A stretch of 64,000 nucleotides of DNA from CAXQUZ01 sp942491145 (GTDB taxonomy: Bacteria > Myxococcota_A > UBA796 > UBA2385): positions 59,988-123,987 of the forward strand of contig CALOBC010000034.1 in NCBI GenBank assembly GCA_942491145.1, read 5' to 3'. Position numbers and translations under genes: made by a program. Of this stretch, positions 18,001 through 25,934 are shown in pieces (position 1 is the first letter of the stretch; each line of letters starts with the position of its first letter). Below the pieces are notes generated by a model that did not search any database, was not told the DNA's origin, and saw only the letters and a program-made list of their open reading frames with translations.

Positions 18001-19252
18001 TCTCATCGCTGCTCTGGAAGCCGTGGCTGTCGGTGACGCTGAAGATGACGGTGTACTCACCCCAGCCAAGCTCGGCGGTGGAGAAGCCCGCGAGTCCGTC
18101 GCTGTCGGCACTCGTGGTGTCCAGGGTGACGCCCTCGGCGGTCTGCCAGAGGATGTCCAGGTCCGTCACGCCGTCTTCCAGGTCATTGACGGTGCCGGCG
18201 AAGCTGATGTCGCGGCCCTCGTCGAAGGTCTCGCCGTCGGCGGGTCCGTCGATGATGGCGACCGGGGCCTGACCCACAAAGGTCGAGACGGTGGCTTCGC
18301 AGGCCTCGCCGCGCTCGTCGGTGGCGGTGAGGGTGACGTTGTGGTCGCCGAGGCTCAGGGCGCCGGTGGCGAAGGAGACGGAGCCGTCTGCGGCGGCGCT
18401 GTCGGTGCTCAGCACACCGTCGACGTCGCTCGTCCAGACGATGTCCAGGCTCGTGGAGTCGAGGTCGGCGTCGGCTGCGGAGCCCGCGAAGCTGATGCTG
18501 GCGCCTTCCAGGTGGTTGGACCCGTTCAGGGGGGTGCCAATCGCGCAGACGGGGGCGTTGTTGTCGGCGGCGACGGTGATGTCGACGCTGGACTGGGCGG
18601 TGTTGCCGGACGTGTCGGTCACGCTGAGGGTCAGCACGTGGCTGCCCGCGGCGAGGAGGACGGAGCCGGTCACCGTGCCGTCGCTGTCGACCTCAATGTC
18701 GAGCGCCACGCCGGGGTTGAGGCTGCTGGTCCACTCGACGACCAAGTCGCCGATGTCGTCCTCGGTGTCGCCGACGACGGCCACAAGGTCCACTTCGTAG
18801 TTCGAGTAGAACACGCCGTTGGTGTCCGGCGAGGTGATCTCAGCGGTGGGTGCGTCGGTGGGGTTGACCGTCAGCGAGACGGACGCGGCTGCGGAGTCGC
18901 CGCTCGGGTCGACCACTTCCATCGCGATCTCGACGTCGCCGGGGGCGAGGTCTGCGTCGCAGGTGGAGGTGCCGTCTTCAGCGGGGGCCGCGGCCTCACA
19001 CAGGATGTTGCCGTCGGCAGTCCAGGTGACCTGCAGCTCGGCGCTGGAGTTGTCGGCATCGGCGACGGAGCCGGTCAGGGCGAAGGGGTAGCCCTGGCGC
19101 TCGGTGTCTCCAGCTGCGTGCGAGGTGATGCTCGCGGTGGGGGCGACGTTGATGGGATCATCCTGGCCGGATGGGCCCGCCTCACTCTTGTCGCCGCAGG
19201 CGATGAGCATCATGGCAATCGAAGCAGGAAGCAGAAGCGCAGATCGGCGCAT
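15044..19252 (-). CDS. large surface lipoprotein with about 13 Ig/PKD-like modules
   Basis: ATG at 19252 gives 1402 residues with lipobox MMLIAC (Cys19). Five beta-sandwich modules of about 90 residues (starts such as APTASITSHAAGD, APTAEITSPDTNG, APVCAIGTPLNG) come first. Eight more closely related modules follow, each with a conserved N-x-x-P start, a D-x-D-GD-x-V/I segment, a W-x-V-N/D-G strand and a V-x-C-T-x-x-P-x-DG end. Each of these modules has a Cys pair, so one disulfide per module is likely. The final ~190 residues form a separate domain with a Cys-rich loop (DCTCTATD). Overall it looks like an outer-surface stalk or adhesin. Function unproven. Confidence 0.85.
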   Translation of the reverse strand: MRRSALLLPASIAMMLIACGDKSEAGPSGQDDPINVAPTASITSHAAGDTERQGYPFALTGSVADADNSSAELQVTWTADGNILCEAAAPAEDGTSTCDADLAPGDVEIAMEVVDPSGDSAAASVSLTVNPTDAPTAEITSPDTNGVFYSNYEVDLVAVVGDTEDDIGDLVVEWTSSLNPGVALDIEVDSDGTVTGSVLLAAGSHVLTLSVTDTSGNTAQSSVDITVAADNNAPVCAIGTPLNGSNHLEGASISFAGSAADADLDSTSLDIVWTSDVDGVLSTDSAAADGSVSFATGALSLGDHNVTLTATDERGEACEATVSTFVGQAPVAIIDGPADGETFDEGRDISFAGTVNDLEDGVTDLDILWQTAEGVTLDTTSADSDGLAGFSTAELGWGEYTVIFSVTDSHGFQSSDEIDIIVNGLPSAPTISLASTDVNTTSDLVINIDADAVDPEGDTVTHLYSWSVDGVPSTLSTTATLPASATTRGETWSVAVSGMDARVAGPSTEVSVTIGNAAPAMTGVALSPSDVSVTEDIVCSPTSSDADGDSISHTFAWSIDGIAVSETSNTLAAGSALAGQTVVCTVTPNDGLDDGAALASAGLIVGNAAPEISAVDLSASAPTTDESIVCSVTSSDVDGDSLTTSYTWLVNGTDAGVSGDTLDPSFFFKGDSVVCEATVDDGTDSSDPVASAAATISNSTPTISSAIVGPSPAKIADDLTCAVVSDDADGDTVALTYAWTVNSTSAASTSATLATGNFSKGDAVTCTATPDDGTATGAAVTSAALTISNTAPTVKTLVLGPTSPTSADTLTCTATGADADHDGVGFRYSWLVDGVDAGITSSTLGPAYHARGSVVTCTVEPYDSTESGPTRTSAARTITNGSPSVDSIAISPASVYAGDTLSCDTVGTDPDGDAVTMTFAWSINGADAGITTSTLSTGFSKTDVITCSATPTDGTAVGSVATSASITVSNSAPELTGIALSPTTAYTNNTLTCAPSATDGDGDTVTYSYDWTVNGANVGVPTATLLSSNFDRDDVVRCTVVPTDGSTPGTSDFAEITIANSAPVLSSASISNSSPTTDTVLSVGGASSDLDGDTVSMTWDWYVNGLSVQNSASSSLAGVTFFDRGDTVYAIGTPSDGSLSGTPVTTASVTVGNTAPTAPLVLIDPADPTEDDDLLCIIDDASTDADGDSISYTISWEVDGVAWAGATSTTAIAGDTISYVDTLGDEEWVCTAVPSDGTASGSFGDDVVIVLPIERVYDIDAVDLLTGGASCNGTEGTDANRYYIGTDMGFDWMDEDTRTPVAITVDIGWGWDCDALFIGATTKDVQFNGASVDSIPLVGSDCTCTATDSIEFVHSTTINPVDYLVDDVNEVRFPASTGPLNYQALSRMATLDGFYGRVTVEY

Positions 19253-19495
19253 GGGTCCTCCAGTGGGTAGGTAGAAGGCTCGGCGGGGGCGCCGGCCACT
19301 CGAAGACAGCATCGTTCTGTCGGGTGGGGACCTACAGCACTTCTTCGCGGCTTTGCTTTTCGAAAATCCTGATGGGGGGGGCGTTTTCGGGCAGGTGTGT
19401 CAACGAGAATCCGGCACGGCTGTGGACTCCGGACGGATTGTGGCGGGTGTCACCACAACCATGTCTCTGCTGACACGGTTTGGACCGCCTCACCC

Positions 19496-20017
19496 TCAGG
19501 GGAGTGCGGAAACCAGCTGTTGGTAGGTCATCTGGCCCACATGGGTGGCGTGCACTTGGCCGCCTGGCGCCACGATCACGGTTGTGGGCAAGACCGACAC
19601 GCCGTAGCTGGACGTGAGGGATCGATCGGCGATGGCCACCGGCCACGTGATGCCGAAGCGTGCGGCTGCTCGGGCCACGGCGTCGGGCCCACCGGAGTCC
19701 ATGGCCAAGCCCACCATGTGCACGTCGGGGTAGTCCCGGGCGAAGCGCGCCAGATCCGGGATCTCTGCGCGGCAGGGACCGCACCAGCTCGCCCAGAAGT
19801 TGAGCACGACGGTCCCTTCAGACATGGCCGCCAGGGACAACGCCTCACCGTCCAGGCTCACCACCTCGAACGGGGGCGCGGCGTCCAGCGGGCCCGTGGA
19901 CTGGGAGCGGCCCAGCAGACCCACCGCAGCGAAGATGCCCGCGGCGACCGCAATGGCGAGGGCCCAGTCCTTCACCATGTCCCGGAGAGTGCTGGGGTCG
20001 TCGGGTGGGGTGGGCAT
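19496..20017 (-). CDS. TlpA-like membrane-anchored thioredoxin
   Basis: ATG at 20017 is preceded by a strong AGGAGG. The 173-residue protein has one N-terminal hydrophobic anchor (about residues 18-36) and a thioredoxin fold with the redox motif WCGPC (Cys79/Cys82) in LNFWASWCGPCRAEIPDL. The cis-proline strand is SVLPTTVIVAPGG. TlpA/ResA-type proteins reduce disulfides outside the cytoplasm, often for cytochrome c assembly; several heme c and Cys-rich lipoproteins in this window could be clients (inference). It is divergent from the tRNA methyltransferase gene. Confidence 0.88.
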   Translation of the reverse strand: MPTPPDDPSTLRDMVKDWALAIAVAAGIFAAVGLLGRSQSTGPLDAAPPFEVVSLDGEALSLAAMSEGTVVLNFWASWCGPCRAEIPDLARFARDYPDVHMVGLAMDSGGPDAVARAAARFGITWPVAIADRSLTSSYGVSVLPTTVIVAPGGQVHATHVGQMTYQQLVSALP

Positions 20018-20191
20018 GGCTCCTCCTGCAGGGCCTGGACCCCTGTGGCGCCAGCAGGGGTCCCCCGGACTATGCAGCCGACGGACCCCGGGCGAGGCGA
20101 GCGCGTCCCCAGATCTTCGCCGGATAGCGGGGCGGTGGAGATTAGGGGGCGGGCGGAGTGCGGTGAAGCCCTCCCAGTGCAGGAGCCAGGT

Positions 20192-20875
20192 ATGGCAAAG
20201 CCCAAGAAGTTCGCGGGTCGCAAGCCCGAGCCCGCCCGTGCACCCGTCGACCCGGAGACGTCCCGGGCGCTGCGCACGGCCCGCATCCACGAGGCCCTGG
20301 GGCACCGGCTGGGCAGCGTGGTGGTGGTCATCGAGGCGGTGCATCGTCGCCACAACGCCAGCGCCATCCTGCGCTCGTGCGAGGCGTTTGGGGTCCACGA
20401 GGTCCACTTGATCACCCGCAACTTCCGGCCGTCCAAGGGCGCCGCCCGGGGCTCAGAGCGGTGGATGGAAGTGCACCAACATGAAGAGACCGTGCCGGTT
20501 CTCGAAGCGCTTCGTGCCCGGGGCTTCCACATCTATGTCGCCGACCTCGACGACACCGCCCACACGCCGGACACGGTGCCCGTGGACCACCCCGTCGCGC
20601 TGTTGTTCGGCTCGGAAGTGGTGGGGGTCAGTGATGACGCCAAGCGGATGTCGGACGGTGCGATCTGTGTGCCGATGCGCGGGCTGACCGAGTCCCTCAA
20701 TGTGGCCTCGGCAGCGACGTGCATCTTGTACCGGGTGGCCGAGCGCCGTCGGGCACTGGTCGGCACCGACCTGTCGATCGAGCGCCGGGACGCCTTCTTT
20801 GCCCGCTGGCAAGCCAAAGACGAGGCCCAGCGGGCGGGCATGGACGCCCGGGTCGGCGGTCAGCCCGCGAGCTGA
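20192..20875 (+). CDS. trmH: TrmH/SpoU-family tRNA (guanosine-2'-O-)methyltransferase
   Basis: ATG at 20192 follows CAGGAGCC. 227 residues contain the three SPOUT motifs: RRHNASAILRSCEAFGVHEV near 45, ALLFGSEVVGVSDDA near 137, and MRGLTESLNVASAAT near 163 with the knot-forming Asn. The N-terminal basic arm (MAKPKKFAGRKPEPAR) and C-terminal helical extension fit TrmH, which methylates the ribose of G18 in tRNA using SAM. Other SpoU members (rRNA 2'-O-methyltransferases) are an alternative, but the size and layout favour TrmH. Its end overlaps the convergent TPR gene by 16 bases. Confidence 0.85.
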   Translation: MAKPKKFAGRKPEPARAPVDPETSRALRTARIHEALGHRLGSVVVVIEAVHRRHNASAILRSCEAFGVHEVHLITRNFRPSKGAARGSERWMEVHQHEETVPVLEALRARGFHIYVADLDDTAHTPDTVPVDHPVALLFGSEVVGVSDDAKRMSDGAICVPMRGLTESLNVASAATCILYRVAERRRALVGTDLSIERRDAFFARWQAKDEAQRAGMDARVGGQPAS

Positions 20876-22134
20876 GCCGGGAAGGCCGTGGCCACCTTGG
20901 ACCGCCGGGGGTCGCCGGCAGGGAGCTCGCGCAGCAGCTGGGCGGCCATGTCGGAGATCCCGATGGCACCGTCATTCCGGGCGGCGAGGGCGGCGATGTA
21001 GCGGTCCTCCCACTGGGGCGGACCCTGGTTGGCCCGGGAGATGTCCCGAAGCAGCTCTTTGGTGCGATCGGGCTCCATGCGGTCTTCCAGGTACACCTGA
21101 AGCAGCATGCGACCGGCCACCACGTCGAATGCTTGGTTGCCACACTTGCCGGGGTTCGAGCACGTCTTGGCCAGCCCGCCCTCCAGCGCCATGACGGCCC
21201 CCATGCGGTCGCCGGCCCGCAGACGGGTGCGGGCGAGCATGCGGTAGAGGCCTTGGTCTTTGGGCGCGACCAGCAGCAGCTTCTCGGCTTCTTTGCGGGC
21301 ATCTTCGTGGCGACCCATCGACTCGAGCAAGCCGGCCCGGGAGCCACGGACCGCGAGGTCATCGCCGGCGGCGAGCAGGTTGTCGAGGGTGGACAAGGCG
21401 TCAGGACCCCGGCCCAGGCGGGCTTGGAGCTGGGCCAGCATGATGCCGGTGTGGACCGGACCGATGCGCAGGTGGCCGACCGCGTCGCCGAAGGACTGCA
21501 GATCGCTCACCGCAGCCGGCAGCTTTCCGGCTTGCAGGGCGGCACGGGCACGCTCGTAGCGCGCGGCTGGCTCTCGCTCGACAAACGCACCGAGCGCCAT
21601 CAAGGCCTCGCCGCCCTTGCCTTCTTCGGTGAGCAGCACGGCCTTGGCGAAGTCGGCACCCAGTGCGGCCAGGCGCTCCCGGAGGTGCTCGGGCCACGCT
21701 TCGAGCAGCATCGCGTAGCGCAGGCGGGGGTCGTCGGGCGGCAAGCCCCACAGCGGGTCGCTGCCCTCGGGCGCGGTGGCCTCGGCTTCGGCAGCGGCGG
21801 CGTCTTCGGCTTCCTGGCGCAAGCGGTCACGGACCACCCGAGCCTCGCGGCGGGCTTCCCGAAGCTGTGCCGGCGTGGCGCCAAACTGCTTGGCCATGGC
21901 CAAGTGTTCCCGCCCACCGTCCCCGTCGCCAGCGTTGAAGCGGGCGCTGGCTTCCTGGAGGTTCAGGCCCACAAGACCGTTGAGCGCTTCTTCCTGGAGG
22001 GCGGCGGCTTGGGGGTGGATCACATCGTCGATCTCCATCCGGGCTTCGTTGTACTCGCCCCGCTCCAAGAAGCGCTTCGTGCGGGCGACCCGGCTGTCGG
22101 CGTCGGTCCCAAAGAGTCGGCTCAAGAACCCCAT
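20860..22134 (-). CDS. TPR-repeat protein
   Basis: 424 residues from ATG at 22134, whose first base position overlaps the stop of the deformylase gene by one nucleotide (TGATG), so the two are coupled. The protein is Ala/Leu/Arg-rich and helical with repeated pairs of antiparallel helices, for example ARTKRFLERGEYNEARMEID, LLTEEGKGGEALMALGAF and LLESMGRHEDARKEAEKLLL, matching the TPR consensus. Residues about 115-135 are an Ala/Glu-rich linker. A Cys pair occurs in KTCSNPGKCGNQAF. Probably a protein-interaction scaffold in the cytoplasm; partner unknown. Confidence 0.75.
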   Translation of the reverse strand: MGFLSRLFGTDADSRVARTKRFLERGEYNEARMEIDDVIHPQAAALQEEALNGLVGLNLQEASARFNAGDGDGGREHLAMAKQFGATPAQLREARREARVVRDRLRQEAEDAAAAEAEATAPEGSDPLWGLPPDDPRLRYAMLLEAWPEHLRERLAALGADFAKAVLLTEEGKGGEALMALGAFVEREPAARYERARAALQAGKLPAAVSDLQSFGDAVGHLRIGPVHTGIMLAQLQARLGRGPDALSTLDNLLAAGDDLAVRGSRAGLLESMGRHEDARKEAEKLLLVAPKDQGLYRMLARTRLRAGDRMGAVMALEGGLAKTCSNPGKCGNQAFDVVAGRMLLQVYLEDRMEPDRTKELLRDISRANQGPPQWEDRYIAALAARNDGAIGISDMAAQLLRELPAGDPRRSKVATAFPAQLAG

Positions 22135-22727
22135 CACTCCTCCTCCTCGCCAGCGCCGAGTCCGTACCGACGGTGTTCTTCGACAAAGGCGAGCGTCTGT
22201 GGCTCCACCTTGTCCACGTAGAGCACGCCGTCCAGGTGGTCGCACTCATGTTGTGCCACCACCGCTGCGAATCCCCGCAATTCCATGTGGAAGCGGCTGC
22301 CATCGCGGCGCCGCCCCCGGACGTCGATGGCGGGAATGCGACCGACCAGGCCCCGCAGACCCGGCACGCTCAGGCAGCCCTCGTAGGTGTAGAGCAGCTG
22401 CCCCTCGAGGTCGTCCTCTTCTTCGTTGGATTCGTCGTCAATGCCTTCGCTGTCGTCACTCTCGGTGATGTCGTCGGCGACGGGGGTGAGGACCGGGTTG
22501 ATCCAGACTTCCATCCCGCGCTCAGCGGACAACTCCAGCACCACAATGCGCACGGACTCGTGCACTTGGGGGGCCGCGAGACCTGCACCATTGGCATCGT
22601 CCACCGTGTCGAGCATGTCGTCGATCAGGCGCTGGACTTCGTCCGAGGTGATGAGCTCAGGGGGAACAGGGGCTGCGATCTGGCGCAGCACAGGGTGGCC
22701 CATACGGGCGATCTTGAGGATGGCCAT
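22134..22727 (-). CDS. def: peptide deformylase with an acidic insertion
   Basis: ATG at 22727 gives 197 residues with all three deformylase motifs: GAGLAAPQ (47-54), EGCLS (116-120) and QHECDHLDG (159-167). The Cys and two His are the metal ligands and Glu is the catalytic base. It removes the formyl group from nascent proteins. Between motifs I and II it carries an acidic stretch (about residues 85-108, mostly Asp/Glu/Ser) that is absent from standard enzymes, and it ends in EEEE. First gene of a pair with the TPR protein. Confidence 0.93.
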   Translation of the reverse strand: MAILKIARMGHPVLRQIAAPVPPELITSDEVQRLIDDMLDTVDDANGAGLAAPQVHESVRIVVLELSAERGMEVWINPVLTPVADDITESDDSEGIDDESNEEEDDLEGQLLYTYEGCLSVPGLRGLVGRIPAIDVRGRRRDGSRFHMELRGFAAVVAQHECDHLDGVLYVDKVEPQTLAFVEEHRRYGLGAGEEEE

Positions 22728-22851
22728 GCCCGGAGTGTAACCGAGCCGGCCACGAATGCCGCGATGCGGTGGCGGCGGTGGCCGTTGCAGTTCCCACAGC
22801 GCTCGGGTAGAGCGGCCAGGGCCGCAAGGTGAACCGGGCCCGGAGGCGAAC

Positions 22852-23115
22852 ATGGCCGACCCGACTCAGCTCTGGCAAGACAACATCAAGGGTGATGTCT
22901 TGCTCAATGGGCGCAAGATCTCGTTCTATGTCGACATGGAGTGCATCTTGTGTTCGGTCTGCTCCGACGCTGCGCCCAACAACTTTCGGATGAGCGACGC
23001 CGAAGACCACGACATCTGCTACAAGCAGCCCGAGAACGAAGAAGAGCTCGCGCAGTGTTATGAAGCGCTCGAGAATTGCCCGGTCGAGGCCATTGGCGAC
23101 GACGGCGAGGCCTGA
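22852..23115 (+). CDS. small 4Fe-4S ferredoxin
   Basis: ATG at 22852 follows GGAGG. 87 residues with a cluster signature C-x2-C-x2-C (Cys31, 34, 37 in MECILCSVCSDAAP) and the partner Cys76 in ENCPVEAI, typical of single-cluster [4Fe-4S] or [3Fe-4S] ferredoxins. Two extra Cys (56 and 69) could serve as alternative ligands. The protein is strongly acidic, as expected for an electron carrier. It is divergent from def, and its redox partner is not encoded next to it. Confidence 0.88.
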   Translation: MADPTQLWQDNIKGDVLLNGRKISFYVDMECILCSVCSDAAPNNFRMSDAEDHDICYKQPENEEELAQCYEALENCPVEAIGDDGEA

Positions 23116-23211
23116 ATCCAGCCGCGGCTTGGCCCGTCTTGAGTTGTTGAGTTCAGCCCCGTTGGGTTGGCCCGCTCACAACCCATGGGGGTGCTTGCCA
23201 GCGGCCTGGGA

Positions 23212-25842
23212 TCAGTCCATCTCAAGGCGGGGAAATGGAGCGGTCCATCCGTCGCCGTCGACGTCGTGCTGGATCGCAGCGGCCATGGCCCACGGGGTCT
23301 GGGTGTAGACCGGCGCCATGCTCGTGGCCCCGTGTGCGATGACAATGTAGCTGCTGTCGCCATCTTCGGGCAGCTCGAAGCTGAGCGGGTCGCCCTCCCA
23401 GGCCACGGACTCGATGATCTCACCGTCCCGGATCAGGTCCACCGTGTCGACCTGGACGAAGGACGCCGACAGCACATCCACCGTGAGGGTGACCGAGCCG
23501 GTGAGCAGCTGGCCGGGGGCCCACTGTCCGCCAGCGCGCACGTCCAAGTAGGGACCGCGGGACACCACTGTGCGGCGCTCGCGCATGGCGTCAGTCAACG
23601 CGGCATTGGTGAGGTCCGCCGGGTCATCCACGCCCACGTCCAGCCACGTCAGGTTCTCGCCCACACCGTTGCGGTAGCCATGGCTGTCCGAGACGCCGGT
23701 GGCGATGACGCGGTAGCCCCGGCGGTTCAAGTCCACGTAGAACGGGAAGAAGTCGTCGTACTGGCCGTCGTTGAGAACCTCCATGGCGTCGAAGCCTTCG
23801 GAGAACTTGTCCGGCGAGCCCACCGTGCCATTGGTGGGGTTGTAGTCGGCCAGCCCGAACATCCCGCTGCTGCCGTCGGGGTGGTTGACTTGCATGATGG
23901 CGTCGGGGCCCACCCGCGTGCGGATCTGTTGGTAGAACAGGTCGGTGGTCTCGATGCCGTCCCACCACCGGGGGGCGCCGCCGTTGGGTTGTCCGGCCAC
24001 CGCTTCGATTGGGTAGACGTTCATGTGGCCGCGCAGCACGGGGCTGATCTCGTCGGCGACGATGGTGGTCATCCACGACTGGAGGCCGAGGGGGGCGAGC
24101 AGGGGGCGATAGTCGGCCACATGGTCGTGGTCGGTGCCAAAGTGGACTTGCACGCCGTTGGCGGCGTGGGTGATCAGCCGGTGGGACATGGCGATCTGGC
24201 CATCGCCGCTGGGGGACGCGTGGCTGTGGGGGTCGAGGGCGAGCACACCCTCGGGGCGGACGACCAGCACGAGGTCGGCGTTGACATCGGCGGTGCCGCC
24301 GCTGGTCATGGACACCGCCTCGGTGTGGGGTTCCCACCGCAAGCCCCGGTGGACCGTGACGTTGTAGTCGCCGGGCTCGATGGGCATCTCGAGATCACCG
24401 TCCCGCACATAGCCGTAGGCCACTGCACCGCTGGGACGGCCGGGGACGAGGCCCGCACCGCCGGTGGACGGGTCGCCGCTGGCGAACGAGACGATGACGA
24501 CCGCCGGGCCGCCGTCGGCCACCCCGATGTGCAGGGCGCCGGGGGCGGTGAGGGTGAGCGCCGTGTCGGCCGCTGCGGTGGCGGGCACGGAGATGCCGTA
24601 GCCCTCGGCAAAGGGTGCCGCGAGCGCGCCCACTTCGAGGGAGGTGAGGGCGGTGGCGGCGGGCACCTCATGGGCGTAGGGCGCGACCCAACCCGCCCCC
24701 GTGGGCAGGTCCAGGATGTTGCCGTGGCCCCGGCCGGTGGCGGTCGCGGTGTGGCCGTCACCGGCGACCGATGCGGACCAGACGCCGTCTTCGCCCGTGA
24801 CCGCGATGGTCTCGAGGTTGGTGCCGCTGTGGAGGTGCACCCGTGCGCCGGGGACCGGGTTGCCGTCGGCGGTGACCGTGCCGCCCACGGTGGTGGTGGC
24901 CACACCCTGGGCTTCCCGCCAGGCTGCCGTGATGGTGGCGAGATCGGGCCCCACGCCGATGCTGCGGGTGACTGTGGCGGTGTCGCCGGTGTTGAGGGTC
25001 TGGGCCGGTGCGAAGCCAGCGATGACCGGTCCGACCTCGGCGAGCAAGCGCGCGATGGCCCCGCTGGCGAAGGGTGCGTCGCCCGACAGCAGGGCGAAGG
25101 CCGCTTCGTTGTTGCGGCCCACGACACTGACCCAGTCGCCGGTCTCGAGCACGTCGCCGGTCTCGAGCCCCCGTCCCGAGAAGACGGCGTCCGCGACCTC
25201 CATGCCCACCATCGACACGTCGCCGATCTGCACCGACGACTCCACATCGTTCCAGGTGACCGTGGTGGTGGCCTCCAGCAGCCAAGCCCCCGGTTGCAGA
25301 GTGTAGTCGGTGACGATGTCGACATCGAGGTCTTCGACAATCGCGGGGGTCTCCACCGCCCCGGTCAGCAAGGTCATCGGGGCGCCCTTGCCGGTCACCC
25401 GAACGACGGCGGCGCTGCCATCGGTGCCGTCGGAGATGACCTCGACCGACGTGGGGTCCACGATGCGGCCGAGGCCCACCATCACCCACAGCTCATCGAC
25501 CATGTCGCGGCCCGGCTGGCCCTCGGGACGTACGATGTCGGCGTCGATGACACCACCGCCGTAGGTCTCGTAGTAGTCGCCGTCCCGGTCGGACTGGATG
25601 ATGAACTGGACCCGGTCATTGTAGATCTTGAAGTCACCCTCGCGGCCTTCGGCGCTGACGCCGCCAAACAGGGCGTTGCCGTCCGCGACAATGCCCGCGC
25701 GGACCTCTCCTTCGCCCAGGACCTCGCTGACGTCGGGGGACACCCAGCCGTCTTCGACTTGGGTGTCGGCGGGCTTGTCACCGCCGGCGCCGTCAGTGGT
25801 GGAACAGGCGGCGAGAACGAGAAGGGGGAGGGCAGTTCGCAT
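23212..25842 (-). CDS. CehA/McbA-type PHP metallohydrolase lipoprotein
   Basis: ATG at 25842 starts 876 residues with lipobox LVLAAC (Cys13). The first ~540 residues are beta-rich, including a carboxypeptidase-regulatory-like module (TTTVGGTVTADGNPVPGARV). The C-terminal third has PHP/CehA metal-site motifs: LDPHSHASPSGDG, VHFGTDHDHV, MQVNHPDG and ATGVSDSHGY. Such proteins are metal-dependent phosphoesterase-like hydrolases; McbA/CehA hydrolyse carbaryl, but most relatives have unknown substrates. Lipidation and the large beta-rich N-terminus suggest an outer-surface enzyme. DVDGDGWTAPF near the end is a calcium-loop-like motif. Confidence 0.85.
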   Translation of the reverse strand: MRTALPLLVLAACSTTDGAGGDKPADTQVEDGWVSPDVSEVLGEGEVRAGIVADGNALFGGVSAEGREGDFKIYNDRVQFIIQSDRDGDYYETYGGGVIDADIVRPEGQPGRDMVDELWVMVGLGRIVDPTSVEVISDGTDGSAAVVRVTGKGAPMTLLTGAVETPAIVEDLDVDIVTDYTLQPGAWLLEATTTVTWNDVESSVQIGDVSMVGMEVADAVFSGRGLETGDVLETGDWVSVVGRNNEAAFALLSGDAPFASGAIARLLAEVGPVIAGFAPAQTLNTGDTATVTRSIGVGPDLATITAAWREAQGVATTTVGGTVTADGNPVPGARVHLHSGTNLETIAVTGEDGVWSASVAGDGHTATATGRGHGNILDLPTGAGWVAPYAHEVPAATALTSLEVGALAAPFAEGYGISVPATAAADTALTLTAPGALHIGVADGGPAVVIVSFASGDPSTGGAGLVPGRPSGAVAYGYVRDGDLEMPIEPGDYNVTVHRGLRWEPHTEAVSMTSGGTADVNADLVLVVRPEGVLALDPHSHASPSGDGQIAMSHRLITHAANGVQVHFGTDHDHVADYRPLLAPLGLQSWMTTIVADEISPVLRGHMNVYPIEAVAGQPNGGAPRWWDGIETTDLFYQQIRTRVGPDAIMQVNHPDGSSGMFGLADYNPTNGTVGSPDKFSEGFDAMEVLNDGQYDDFFPFYVDLNRRGYRVIATGVSDSHGYRNGVGENLTWLDVGVDDPADLTNAALTDAMRERRTVVSRGPYLDVRAGGQWAPGQLLTGSVTLTVDVLSASFVQVDTVDLIRDGEIIESVAWEGDPLSFELPEDGDSSYIVIAHGATSMAPVYTQTPWAMAAAIQHDVDGDGWTAPFPRLEMD

Positions 25843-25934
25843 GGCGAGAGTGTGGCGCCCTGGGGTCCAGAGCGCAACGCATCTCCCGGAGTTCTTCCGC
25901 ACCCGTCCCCGGAGACCGGTGGCGTGGTGCTGCC

